The notes below the pieces were generated by a model, which was not told where the DNA came from, did not search any database, and saw only the letters and a list, made by a program, of their open reading frames with translations. From Salminus brasiliensis (Eukaryota; Chordata; Actinopteri; Characiformes; Bryconidae): a stretch of DNA of 64,000 nucleotides. Every line of letters begins with the position of its first letter. Positions within the stretch are counted from its first letter, which is position 1. Both the position numbers and the translations under genes were made by a program. Below, in pieces: positions 28,601 through 37,689 of the stretch. Location: positions 21,627,925 through 21,691,924 of the forward strand of contig NC_132878.1 in NCBI RefSeq assembly GCF_030463535.1, given 5' to 3'.

Positions 28601-31600
28601 CGCTCTTTAATCCCAGGCACATGGCACATTACACACTGAAGGGCTATTGAGACCACACCCCCTACATTCACTGTTCATTCCTCCATCACATGAACAGCAT
28701 ATGCCCAGATGATTTCTAGAAACCTGACACACCACTAGCTAGCTGGGAAAATACATTTAATTTGATCTGATGTTAATAATGAATAATTAATTAATAAGTA
28801 TTAATTATTGGCTTCAGAAACCTGTTGAGGCAAAATAAATATATAGCTAACCTCTTGCTAGCCTTCTAACCTTGGTAAACTAGTCTTAAAGGAAATTGTT
28901 TATTAAGCTTTTCTGATTTACCATAAAGCAAGCAACTGTGAGATTACACCTTGATTTAATAGTTGCTTAAATATTTCAATGATATTGCTGTCAATAAAAA
29001 TATGAACCTCGTCAAAAATATTACCCGACAGACCAAATGGGTGCTTTCAGTAGTGGTATCAGGTTTCAAGAAATTATTTGGACATATGCTGTACATGTGA
29101 TGGAGGAATGAACAGTGCATGAAGGGGGTGTGGTCTCAATAGCCCTTCAGTGTGTAAGAACCATTGGTTCTTTAGTAATATGGCTGGATCGCTGTCGAGT
29201 TTAGCTTCCTTTAACTCGCAAATACTCGCTTGTCTCAATCCCAGTTTGGCTCTAATAAACACAACCATCCTACAGAACATTTTGCCACTCAGTCTGACTA
29301 AAGGATGCGTGTTCCAGCAGGACCAGTGCATACCCCCTATGCTGCTATGCTATATTACAGGTTTGCTGCAAGCATCTTATAATCTGTCTATGACTGACTT
29401 TATGATGCTTGTAGCTGGTCAATGTGGTCAGTGTGAGAAAAACAAACAAACTAAACAAAAAACACGGCCCAATTAACTACAATAACACATAGTATAAATG
29501 ACTCCAGCATTCTGCTATAAATACCTATCCTCAGACAACGCCCCCATTTTGAAAATGCTTACATGTGCACGTGTAAACCTTCTTTCTTTCTTCATTGAGA
29601 ACTAGCTGTAGATTCATATAACGCAAATCTGAAGGACGGAAAGCTTTATCCGTTCCCATCATGCCTTGCTGGTGGCCTCCGGCCTCACCAGGAAGGGCCA
29701 GTGGCCCTGCCTTACTGACAGACATTGTTTATCAGTGATGTCACCACTTCCTGAGAGGGCCTCCAGGGTAAAAAAAAGAAAAAAGTTACACAGATCAGTA
29801 AAACTCTGTGACAACGAGCAAGCATGCAGGGATCATGAGCAAGCCTTCAGCGTTCATTCAACTCTTAGGGACTTTCCAGTGATGTCCAGCTTTTAATAAC
29901 TTTTTCCAGAAGCTACAAAAAGAGAAACTGAGGAACTCTGCAAAGGGTGAGCTGCCCTAATGTGGGACCTAAGCTTTATTTGGTGTGGGTCTTCCTCAAA
30001 TAAATATAAGTCAATAAAACCATGGGTTAACACAAGCTGGGATGGCCTGTGATCATCACATGATGTCTCAAATGTCCCATCTTAGGGTGGAACAATATTC
30101 AAACAGGAAGGACCCACAAGGCCAAAAAAAAATTGTCCCACATTATACAAATTCACCCTAAATAGTCCCAGTCCATTGTGTGGTGATCTGTTAGTGCATC
30201 ACATTTGTAGATCGGACTCTGTTCTAAAGCTGTCCATATAAATAAAACTAAACCTGGCTGTTATCTATACATGTTTCCTCACCAGTTTCTGCATTAGTTA
30301 CAGTTTAAGGTCACTGAACCATTACTATAAAGAAATATCAGCACAAAAACCAGAGAAACTTTAACTCATTTAAAATGGCCACAACTGTCGAAAATAAGCC
30401 GAGCTGCCTGCTAAGCAGGATGGATCCAGTCCAATCACTAACCTATCAAACAGCAGTCTGCTAAGAGACTGTTGAGCAGCTAACATCTGCTGGAAAACAG
30501 AGGAGATAAATAGACATTTGGTTTGTGTTCAGCTGACATGAGCAGTCTGTACACTGTAGATTAGGCGACTGCACTATTTTTACAGACCAAAGAGCTCATA
30601 GTAATCCAAGCAGCAACAAAAGAAACCTCCAGAAGAGAAAGATAAATCAGCCGCACTACTGTCAGCCTGATCCTCACACAGAGACAGATAAAAGCAGAGA
30701 AGTAAGTATGTGTGTTTTTATGATGTTAGTGTACCCAGGACACCATGCATGGGGCTTTCAAGTAGGAGGACATTGTAAAATAGGCTTGAAGGATACTAGC
30801 GCATTTTGTCAGTGTGTCAAAAAAGTACTGAGAAACTTAATATTTAATAATAAAGTCTTTTCCACCCATACCGTCCACCCCAGGTCAAATTACACACAAT
30901 TATATGTACCAAGACCCAACAAACGCCACTGATGGCATCCACTAAGGGGGTTGTTTAGGTTTTCCCATGTTCACAAATCACAGACCAATGAAACAGTCAA
31001 ATAAAGGTGCTAGAAGGAAGCCACCAGCATCTACTTGGTCATGCAGGCAGGCCAGAAAGCCGGTAAGCACTCACATATTACTAGAACGTGAGTAGTTTCA
31101 TAAAGCAGAAATGTTTGTTCTTCTTCCTAGAAGGTCATGAGGTTTACAAAAAGCCCTATTCGAATGTGATCAAATGGGGGTGTATTCTCTCCTTCATGGG
31201 GGCTACTCTGCGATTTTATTTCCATACAGGTCGGTCATGTGGTTTTCTCCCTCTCCTACGATAAAAAAAAAACATGAATTACATACTGAACTCAGAGCTG
31301 AGCTATTTTTTCAGACAGATTCTGCCTTTCATTGGAAAAAGGAAAAAAAAGGAAAAAATAACCAACACCGCTACAACAAAAAACACCCACACATTTATCT
31401 GAGATCATACGGTACCAATTAAACACTTTTCGAATCACGAATAATCCAGTTTAAATTGAGCTAAAGTCATAGTATTCATATCTTTCAAGTGAAGGATTCA
31501 CCCTAGGATTCAAGGGGCAGCTAACTCATCATTGTTTTTAACACTGCATACTAAAAATAATAACTAATTTCTTTACAGCAGCAAAATACATAACTGCATG

Positions 31601-34600
31601 TTACATATATATTATTTAAACAAAGCGACATGCAGTACTAGTGTTTAATGTACATATTCTTAAACATTACCATTCACTGTGTAATGTAAACATGTTGTTT
31701 TGGTGTGTGCTTTGCAGGATCTGTAACAGAACAGTCATTTGAAAGACATTCTGCCATAGCCCGCTGCAAAGCTCAAAAAAATTCAATAATCTTGAAAGAT
31801 CATCGCAAACCTTAAAATTCATGGTTTTATACATCATTAAATCTTGAACCTGTTTCATCTCTACCAGGTTCATTCAAAGCCTGGTGTGGTCTAAAAATGG
31901 ACCACCCTACTTCAAATAACAAGCTACAATCGCAATTACAAAAAATCTCCGGTACACCCCAGAGTCTTTCCAATGGGCTAAGATGTACAAGTAAGGTCTA
32001 GTTGGTCAGTGATAGTCAGCTCAGATTTTCCTGACAGAGAGGTGGCCTCTGCATGCAGCAGGAGGAGGAGACTTTCCTCGCAGGCTAGCTGTCAGAAAGG
32101 ATCACCTCACAAGAACAAGCGCAGCTGAGTTTCAAGCACTCAGTGGCTCAAGTGAGGACAAGGAGGTGCTTCCAAAAGCATTAACTGATAGACTGCTTTT
32201 AGCTCTGCTGCTAGTGAGATAGTCACGGCTGCAGGTGTGCCTTTGAAAAACACAGAGGGGGTGGGGAAACATTTTAATGTGAACCCAGAGGCGCCATTTC
32301 CACATAAAAGTATGCACTGGGGTCGTCACGATATTAGAATTGGGACTCTGACACCAACGCATACGAAAAACAGGTCCCAATTCAGCATGTTCTAAAGTGA
32401 GACGATAAAAGACAACATTACCCATCATTCATCACATTGTTTTGTGACAGACGTACGAACCGGTTTAAGTAAATGAAACAAAAATTGACAATGAACCACA
32501 TTTTACTTGGGCCCAAACAAAATCAGTCAATCATTCTTAACTGTTCGAAACCAGGCCCAGTTTCCAAAAAGCAGCTTAGTGTTAAGATCCTTTTAACTAC
32601 ATAAGGCCGGGATCAGACTACAAAAATTCAGCCTGATTTTGACCTAGTTTTGTTGGAGGTGACAAATTTCCAGCATTGGGCCAGAATATGAGCGTGGTGA
32701 ACGACCAACAAGACATGTGCGGTGACATAATCGAAGAATAGTAACAGTGCTGCATGACACCCTGGCCCTTTTTTCACCTAGTTTTGTTTGTCCTGCGATA
32801 TGTTCCCTGAAGTTGAAAATGTGAACAAGGGTTGGTCTGTGTTAAACGTGTAGTGTTGCCAGTCTCCCAATCAAGACACGGAGTGCCTAATCTGACATTG
32901 TGAATATCGTGACCATCGCGTGACGCGTGTTCTACCATATAAGAATCCTCTTTGTGGGTCTCCAGAGTGGCACAACTGTCTATGTCTTGGCTCAATTATT
33001 AGTAGATCACCAATCCCTGGTGATGCCACCGCTGCTTAAAACATTCTACTGAAATTCCTGTTGGCCATTAGTAACAACACTGAGTTGTTTTGTGTAGCCC
33101 ATTAGTTTATTCTTAATCTCTTGCCTCCAAACGCCCTCACATGACTTCATTTAATATGATATTAGACTATGGTATTTGTGTGGCATTTACGTGCTTAGAC
33201 TATAGATTCATTCAGAAACAACAACCTACAACCTAAAGGTAGGCAATAGGTCTGGATGTCTTCTGTCCTTTTCCAAACCTTCTTACATGACTGTGTTTAA
33301 GGTTTTTACTTATTTTGTTTGTTTCATGGAGAACTTGACAACTGTTTTTTGTTTTATCATTAGAAATGTTATCATGACAAACCATTTAAAACAAAAAATG
33401 ACAAATTTCAATCATTCTTAAAAAATGACAAATTTCAATAAATATTGTAATACAAAATGTGTATTGTGAAAATGAGTGACCATTGCAATATAATATTTTG
33501 CTGCATACAACCCTGCAAATAACACTGCATTTGGGAATATTTTGATGGCAGTAATCCCCCATATATTTTTTGTCTATATTGACGTTGTAGGTTTGACAAA
33601 AATTATCAATACAACCATAAATTCTAGGTTGAGCCCTACCATTTTACCAGCTTATATACATTAACTACTTTTGCAAATGTTATGCTGTTTTTGGGACGCA
33701 AACACATTGTTCTTTCTTATGCTGACATGTTCATAATGGCATGTACTGCATGTTACTGAATGAGGCACTTTTTTGAATCAACACTTTTCTGTTTATCCGA
33801 GTTTAATTAGAACGTACAATTAGCATGATTCGTCTATGGGCAGAATACAACAACACTGTGTTAGTCATATTAGTCTATATAAATATAGCAGTGAAGGCAC
33901 CAAAAGCTACACTACTAAAGTGTCTGCCACATTACGGTACTGAACATTTGATACATTATCTTACACTAGCATGCACAATCATTTACTCCACAAGGGATAT
34001 CCAACTACGTACAAACACTTATGCGACATACTTCCACGAGCACAAACAAAACAAAACCCCAAGAAATAAATGAGGTCAAGCCCTGCGGTCAAACTGACAT
34101 ACAGTCACGAGCTGAGAGACTGTCAAAAGCAGCAGACACCTCGGCAGCTGTATTACTGATAAGAGCTACAGAGGGTGGTGTGGAAGGACAGAGAGAATAC
34201 ACTGCAGTCCTCTACAGTACCATATCCTCACATGTTTATGGTGCAACTCCATCCTTGTTCTGCACAAAGATTATGGCAGAAAAAAGTAAGAACGAAAGAA
34301 AGAAAAAAAAAAAAATAAATAAGACTGATAAGATGACACTGTTTGGCTTATCCAACATGCCCCTGTGTTTTGTTCTCGTAAGCGTGGCTGACTGTGTGTC
34401 TGTGGTAAGCTACAACCATAAGAGCTGGAAGAAAAAAAATCTGACTCATGCATGTCCAGCTAGACCATCTGCACTGCTCAAACACAGAGAGGTTAGTGAC
34501 GCAACGAACCGATCACATCAATCTGAAGATTTTATATCGCACGCTGAGGGGTGCAAGTAACAAGCCCTGTCCAAACTACTGGTCAACTATTACACCCAGC

Positions 34601-37215
34601 CACAATCTGCATACTCAGCCCCTTCACGTTACATGAGCAATACTATGTGAGGAGATAAAGGGTAGACATAACCTCCAGCGTCCATCCCCAGGAGTTGTAT
34701 CAGGTGTAATAACACATTTTTAGTGTTTTCGACTATGCATGAAACTGACAGCTAACAAAAGATATTCACCTCTTTGATTAGGGTTATAACAATGCATGCA
34801 AATATGTGACCATATACATGGTGAAGACTAGCCAAGCCAATTGTGTCGAATGGTCTTTCTATTAATTGACATCAGTTATTCTTCATCTGAACAACAAAAT
34901 TTGCAAACAATACCAATCAAACTGTGAACCCAGGGTCATGAGTCAAATCCAATCGCAGGCTGTTTGGGTAGAGCAGACTTGGGTTAAATGACTTGTTAAT
35001 GTTGTGTAATAGGGGTGCAATCCTTACTCAATAAAAGTCCATTTGAAAAAAAAAAAATAATAATTTAAAAAAGTGTAAACAAAAGCTCTATAAATGTCAC
35101 TCATTTAATCACTACTCCAATTCAATTTAAATTTAGAACTTTTACAACGGATGTGGCCCGCAGCCTCCCCAGTGAGCCCTGGTGGTACTGGTATTTTTTT
35201 TAACAAGACACTGATACAGCTTGTACAGTGTTGTTTGTGTCTTCTAGTCATAAACTCTTGTTACAATGGCAACTGTCAAGGAATGGATATATTAGGCAGC
35301 AAGTAAGCAGTCAGTTCTTGAAGGCATTGGATGGGTAGATGACTAGGTCAGAACATCTCCAAAACATTAGGTATGGTATTCCCAGTATGCAGTGCCCAGT
35401 ACCAACCACAAGTGCTCCAAGTAAAGACAACAGGCCAACGAGATCATGGGCATCCAAGGCTCGTTGATGCGATCCATGGAGGCCCCACCTAAAAAGACTT
35501 GATCTGAACGATCTGCTACTAAGGTCTTGATGCCAGATACCACAGGACACCTTCAGAGGTTTTGTGGATTTTTCCCAACAGCTCATAGCCTAGTTGTTTT
35601 TGTGGCGTGAAGGAGACCTGCTTAATAATACATAGGTGGCTTTAAATGTCATGGCTGATCGGTGAAGGTTTCAATTATAGGTGGTTTTAAAAACCTTCTA
35701 AAATACCATTCCTAACATCTGCACTGACCACAAAGTGAAGAGCCTTAAATGGACTACACACATAAAAAAAAACACACACACACACACACACAACCTACTA
35801 CTTCAAATAAGAATTATTTCTTAATACGCCATAGCAGCAATCCTTGCCAAACCCTTTTCCTTACCAGCGTAAGGCAGATATAATTGTGGTTCACAGCACA
35901 ACACACACAGAATTTGGTTGACTAAAGACACCTGTTGGTCTCCTTCGTAAATCCATCTCAACAGGTGACTCATTCAACAGCAGTAAGGCTCTGGGGGGCG
36001 GCTCAGCTGTTTCACACACCCACCATCAGACGTGACTCTGTGACATTCAAATAATCACACATCAGGTCCACCTCGCACTCTACGTGCTCATTTAAAGCAC
36101 ACATCCCTCAAGGGTTTGAGTGGCTGCTGTCTGCCAGGAGTCTTATGCAAGACGGTGTTCCATCTTAAGATGACACTGCGCTCAGACCCGTTCTGCCACT
36201 TCACGTGAGGTTTGAGACAGAGAGAGGCATTTGTGAAAGAGCTGTAGTTAAAAAAATATAAAACCTTTACAGAATAAAAGGTATTTTTGTACCCATCTGC
36301 AAAGTGGGCGCACCAGTCATTAAATCAGCTGGTCTTCAAGCTTGTGGTCCACAATTTCAGAACCATGTTGGTATTGACATATTTGAACTGGCCTGCACTG
36401 TACAGGTGTTTAGATTTGACTGATATTTCAATCCATACATAATGGTGATGAATTGTTGTACTCTACAATAGCACAAAGATGTGATCTACTGCGGTAAAGG
36501 GCTGTCAATTTAATGCCTAACTGCATTTGGAAGCCTGTACATGTTACATTTCTCTGTCTAGCTAATGTATTAGCTAATTTGCCATTTTTGACATGTGAGA
36601 AAATAAGATATGGTCCATTTTTGTTCATCCATGTGAAAATGTAACGTCAAATAAAAAACAACAGTCCTTAAGGTGTATCCCCTTTTCAGAACCATGGGCT
36701 TGCAAGCTAAAAAAGTTGAAGACAGTGTCTATGAGCCAGGCAACCTCAAATTCCTCTAATAGAATATGGCACAGATTACAGAGGCTACCACCCAAATGAC
36801 CTGGTGTGTATTCTGGGAGTGTACTTGTTCCAGCATTGACATGTACATGACAAATCCTGGACATTGGCATCGGTCAGTTTTCCAGTATTGGTGCACTTGC
36901 TTACCCACACTGGCCCTTTAAGGACAAGGCTGGGCATCCCTGGTTTCTAACCTGAATGAAGCTAAACACATGTTGCTCATCTCTCTTCAGAATGCACTTT
37001 ACTGTGTGTGTGAACATCAACACAGCGCCATGCTGACATGCTGCCCCTCGCCCAGTCTGCGAGAAGGTGCCAGGTCCAACACTGGGCTGCCTCAGATGGG
37101 AGTCGTGACGAGGAACCTGATGAAAACACAAGCAAATGAACAGTAGACCTAGAAGCTCGCTGGAAGGAACAGGAGACATTTACCTGTCAACTAGCGTGGA
37201 CTGTGAGCCGCTCAT
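1..37215 (-). CDS. arhgef12: arhgef12 (LARG), 5' part of gene; three coding exons in window
   Basis: Encodes the N-terminus of a Rho guanine-nucleotide exchange factor. In vertebrates this protein couples G-alpha-12/13 and plexin-B receptors to RhoA through PDZ, RGS-like and DH-PH domains. CDS pieces on the minus strand, in transcript order, are 37215..37184, 4256..4236 and 1590..1496. They splice in phase to 49 codons plus one base. The product starts MSGSQSTLVDR, continues FPKKPAR, then TGSILSKDHPPDKK and ends LEFDPTG. From memory human ARHGEF12 starts MSGTQSTITDR, FPLKKPI, RHGSILN, with DKK and FDPT later, so exon order and junctions match. All splice sites are GT-AG. The PDZ domain would begin in the next exon, beyond position 1. 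Intron 1 is about 32.9 kb. The fish paralogue (a or b) cannot be assigned from this. Identification is by recalled homology; the splice phases are read directly. Confidence 0.9.
496..717. mobile_element. MITE with about 61-nt terminal inverted repeats
   Basis: Arms 496-557 and 657-717 are inverted copies with one indel and a handful of mismatches (shared core TATTAGCCGACCAATGTAT). The left arm is followed by a partial direct duplication (CCAATGTATCGGTCTGTTTATT), and AT-rich sequence separates the arms. No coding capacity. Confidence 0.75.
1496..1590 (-). CDS. arhgef12: arhgef12 third coding exon
   Basis: 95 nt, acceptor TACAG ending at 1591, donor GTAAGC from 1495. Reads T-G-S-I-L-S-K-D-H-P-P-D-K-K and ends F-D-P-T, with the last base starting a Gly/Asp-type codon. 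It matches the Ser/Lys-rich linker before the PDZ domain in human ARHGEF12 (GSIL, DKK and FDPT are shared). The downstream intron runs off the left edge. Confidence 0.88.
1591..4235 (-). other. arhgef12 intron 2
   Basis: 2.6 kb between the microexon and exon 3. It contains a poly(A/T) run at 1659-1691, a degenerate AT-rich dispersed-repeat-like block around 1750-1900, and a GCTAACATTAGC-type repeat around 1950-2040 that recurs near 21430. No coding signal was seen. Confidence 0.65.
1659..1691. repeat. poly(A) run
   Basis: About 33 consecutive A residues in arhgef12 intron 2, just upstream of exon 3 in the transcript (poly-U on the RNA). No LINE or SINE body is evident beside it. Confidence 0.9.
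4236..4256 (-). CDS. arhgef12: arhgef12 microexon of 21 nt
   Basis: A 21-nt exon lies between acceptor ...CTTGCAG (ending 4257) and donor GTGAGT (from 4235). Joined to its neighbours it reads (R)-F-P-K-K-P-A-(R). It corresponds to FPLKKPI in the human protein, one residue different in length placement but the same KKP core. Both flanking junctions split an Arg codon at the same phase, so skipping the exon keeps the reading frame and removes exactly seven residues. Confidence 0.87.
4611..4730. mobile_element. palindromic MITE
   Basis: Left arm 4611-4650 (GTCAGTTTCCTGGACGGGGA...) and right arm 4692-4730 are imperfect inverted repeats of about 40 nt around a 41-nt loop containing AATGGAGAATCTTTATTTAG. 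Contains the CCTAGTCCAGGACTA palindrome seen in many fish genomes. Confidence 0.7.
4738..4890 (+). mobile_element. fragment of the Tc1-type non-autonomous element seen whole at 53478
   Basis: Shares with 53478-53660 the order: GT-TATGGACAC end, TTCTAATGAATG(C)ATTC, CACACACACGC-type CA stretch, then CACTGCCAATA. Truncated on its right side. Confidence 0.55.
6490..6930. promoter_or_regulatory. CpG-containing block in arhgef12 intron 1, possible internal promoter
   Basis: GC- and CpG-enriched (CGGGCCCGATTCCCGG, CAGAGACGGCGG, GCCGCTTTTCGCCGAC) between CT and GT simple repeats. On the plus strand a pyrimidine tract ending CTCTAG at about 6774 and a donor-like AGG/GTAATA at about 6916 bracket an exon-like piece. 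An ORF inside starts at an ATG near 6867 (M-P-T-L-S-R-S-Q-R-S-K-N-N-N-V-Q). I do not recognise that peptide. No matching downstream exon was found. Confidence 0.35.
7688..7926 (+). mobile_element. tRNA-derived SINE with L2-type tail (copy 1)
   Basis: About 240 bp. tRNA-like head with B box GGTTTGATTCC at 7755-7765, middle CAATAAGAGTCCTTGGGCAA, then the tail CTCTGGATAAGAGCGTC and an (AATGT)n end. This tail is the 3' hairpin shared by many fish SINEs and their partner L2-clade LINEs (UnaL2-like). Nearly identical to the copy at 12495. Confidence 0.88.
10794..10975 (-). mobile_element. fragment of the 53478-type element
   Basis: Carries ACAAAAGTATTGGGACAACTG, then TTTATCCTGCTTTTGTTGGAG and CTGTCTCTACTGTCCAGGGAA, matching one end of the family. 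The other end is missing. Confidence 0.6.
11053..11345 (-). pseudogene. second internally deleted Tc1-like transposon
   Basis: The reverse complement shows the same junction as the 35.2 kb copy, TTGATGTGATCCATGGAGG, with the flanking CACCCAAGGCTCA and AGACATCCTGTGGAATC-type transposase ends. It has an additional loss of the N-terminal coding part. Ends in CAGCCATAACATTAGTACC, the Tc1-family terminus. Confidence 0.7.
11394..11462. repeat. (TA)n microsatellite
   Basis: About 34 perfect TA units. Confidence 0.97.
11941..11998 (+). mobile_element. 5'-truncated SINE/L2 tail
   Basis: Only the 3' tail remains (TTGTAAGTCGCTCTGGATAA...GTCTGCTAAATGCC) followed by TAAATGTAAATGTAA. Consistent with a 5'-truncated retroinsertion. 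Confidence 0.8.
12495..12732 (+). mobile_element. tRNA-derived SINE with L2-type tail (copy 2)
   Basis: Same family and orientation as copy 1, with an intact B box (GGTTCGATTCC, 12562-12572), hairpin tail GTCGCTCTGGATAAGAGCG and four or more AATGTA units at the end. Confidence 0.9.
13680..13706. repeat. (AAAC)n microsatellite
   Basis: Six to seven AAAC units in arhgef12 intron 1. Confidence 0.85.
15155..15182. repeat. (AAT)n microsatellite
   Basis: About nine AAT units. Confidence 0.9.
17048..17165 (+). mobile_element. interior fragment of the 53478-type element
   Basis: GATGAGATGAGGTGATGATC and ATCCAGCATCCTGGCC match the middle of the 53478 copy (GATGAGGTGGGGTGGTGATA). It extends into GCTGAATCCAATCAAATCC, which that copy has lost. 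Confidence 0.55.
17829..17850. repeat. poly(A) run
   Basis: 22 consecutive A residues in arhgef12 intron 1. Confidence 0.9.
19860..20130. other. non-repetitive GC-balanced segment, possible conserved non-coding element
   Basis: A compact, non-repetitive stretch with balanced base composition (for example GGAGCTCCGGTGGAGGTCGGC and CCCCTGCAGCTGGGGCC nearby) inside AT-rich intron. No ORF with splice sites. A conservation test would be needed to call it functional. Confidence 0.2.
21560..21830. promoter_or_regulatory. GC-rich block with Sp1-like site in intron 1
   Basis: Contains GGGCGGGGCC (Sp/KLF-like), GGGGCGCGCC and other CpGs, next to a GA repeat at about 21838-21862. No convincing exon on either strand. 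A regulatory role is a guess from composition. Confidence 0.25.
22504..22560. repeat. (AC)n microsatellite
   Basis: About 28 perfect AC units. Confidence 0.97.
23555..23640. repeat. short degenerate repeat of CAACCACCTAGCAA type
   Basis: Five to six imperfect units: ACCATTTAGCAACTCCATAG, CAACCTCCTAGAAGCACCAA, CAACCACCTTGCAACACCAA. A familiar fish repeat type. Confidence 0.5.
24180..24600. promoter_or_regulatory. CpG-containing block in arhgef12 intron 1
   Basis: Higher GC and CpG than its surroundings, with CRE/AP1-like TGACGCAG at two places (about 24296 and 24443) and a GTCACGTG E-box near 24475. On the minus strand a well-placed ATG (CACCATGG) near 24440 opens an ORF of about 100 codons. 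It may be a conserved enhancer or an alternative first exon of arhgef12; conservation cannot be judged here. Confidence 0.35.
25545..25612. repeat. (TA)n microsatellite
   Basis: About 33 perfect TA units beside a hAT-like element. Confidence 0.97.
25655..26240. mobile_element. hAT-like non-autonomous element
   Basis: The left end (TAATTATACGGATGCACCGATACCA) and the inverted right end (TAATTAGTGTTGCACAGATACCA) form imperfect terminal repeats about 580 bp apart. Several internal CCGATAC/GTATCGG copies. Related GTATCGGCAC fragments occur near 13030 and 15420. No transposase ORF. Confidence 0.5.
26455..26585. mobile_element. small palindromic MITE (GGTTCTTTAG type)
   Basis: Has TATGGTTCTTTAGACG, then AAAAAGGGTTCCACTATCGC and inverted AAAGAACCCCTTTTAG with a following CAAACCCTTTTTG. 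Similar fragments near 10290-10345 and 27090-27215. Confidence 0.5.
28620..29160. mobile_element. fold-back element with arms of about 110 nt
   Basis: The left arm (about 28628-28738) and right arm (about 29040-29155) are inverted copies: ACACACTGAAGGGCTATTGA, GACCACACCCCCT and CTGTTCATTCCTCCATCACA appear in both, with roughly 85-90% identity by eye. AT-rich spacer of about 300 nt without ORF. Confidence 0.7.
35245..35668 (+). pseudogene. internally deleted Tc1-like transposon with broken transposase
   Basis: Has the 5' part of a Tc1-type element (TTACAATGGCAACTGTCAAG, GGATATATTAGGCAGCAAGT) and a helix-turn-helix-like coding remnant with a frame break (LGQSISKTLG, then HPRLVDA). It jumps at TTGATGCGATCCATGGAGG into the transposase C-terminal end (CCACAGGACACCTTCAGAGG) and ends ATGTCATGGCTGATCGGTG. 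Most of the transposase is missing. Orientation follows the transposase. Confidence 0.75.
37184..37215 (-). CDS. arhgef12: arhgef12 exon with start codon
   Basis: The ATG is at 37215-37213 and ten codons follow (MSGSQSTLVD). The exon ends AG at 37184, followed by donor GTAAAT at 37183-37178. The last two bases complete an Arg codon with the first G of the next exon. The start context is weak (C at -3, A at +4). No other ATG fits the conserved MSG-QST N-terminus. The sequence upstream lacks an obvious polypyrimidine-AG directly before the ATG, so 5' UTR precedes it in the same exon. Confidence 0.88.
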
Positions 37216-37312
37216 TGGGCTTCTGTGTCTTGGGTTTCTTCAGCTCTTATCCAACTAGCATTTTACCCAAGTAGAAAACACCCCTGTGTCCAAAACAACG
37301 GTGATGTTTGCT
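37216..37312 (-). other. arhgef12 proximal 5' UTR with a short uORF
   Basis: Sequence directly upstream of the start codon. It contains a minimal upstream ORF: ATG at 37261-37259, three codons (L, V, G) and stop TAA at 37249-37247. A plausible splice acceptor (pyrimidine-rich tract followed by GCCCAG) lies near 37310-37315, so the transcript may join here from a leader exon inside the CpG island. That splice is inferred only. Confidence 0.4.
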
Positions 37313-37689
37313 GGGCAATTGAATGGTACAATCCAGAGGAAAAGTGCAGAGGGGAAGAAGTTGGTCAGGTCAGATCCCACTGGGTCTTCGCTTTAGCTTT
37401 AGTAATAGTAGTAGTAGTAGTACTTTGTGTCATTAGATGCTTCCCACAGACATGGAAAAAGACAAGGTGAAGGCATTCAGTAGTCCTCACACTAAAGAGC
37501 AAGCTGGCCAACCCAGTCATGCAAACATGTTGGTGACAGTGAAAGGCTTGCTGTAAATGAAGCACATAGTTTTTTGTAGTTGTTGTTGGTGGTTTTTTCC
37601 CCTCAGGGCGAGTGGCACCGCATTACAGGACAGGACAGGCTTCCCCTAGCCAGTGTAGCCTCTGGTGATACCACAGAAACTAGAGCTAG

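Larger units (their letters stand above)
4257..37183 (-). other. arhgef12 intron 1 (about 33 kb)
   Basis: Large first intron. Stretches without their own entry (for example 5000-5900, 8000-9800, 13000-15100, 18000-19800, 29200-31900, 33000-35200) are AT-rich, with no ORF showing family similarity or paired splice sites. Candidate regulatory CpG-containing blocks lie at about 6490-6930, 19860-20130, 21560-21830 and 24180-24600. The rest is dominated by SINEs, Tc1-like fragments, MITEs and simple repeats, listed separately. Confidence 0.7.

Noticed and set aside
34021..34560. A 179-codon plus-strand ORF in arhgef12 intron 1
   Set aside because: Low-complexity Lys runs from an A-rich stretch, no recognisable domain, no splice signals that would make it an exon, and CpG-poor surroundings. 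Probably a chance ORF.
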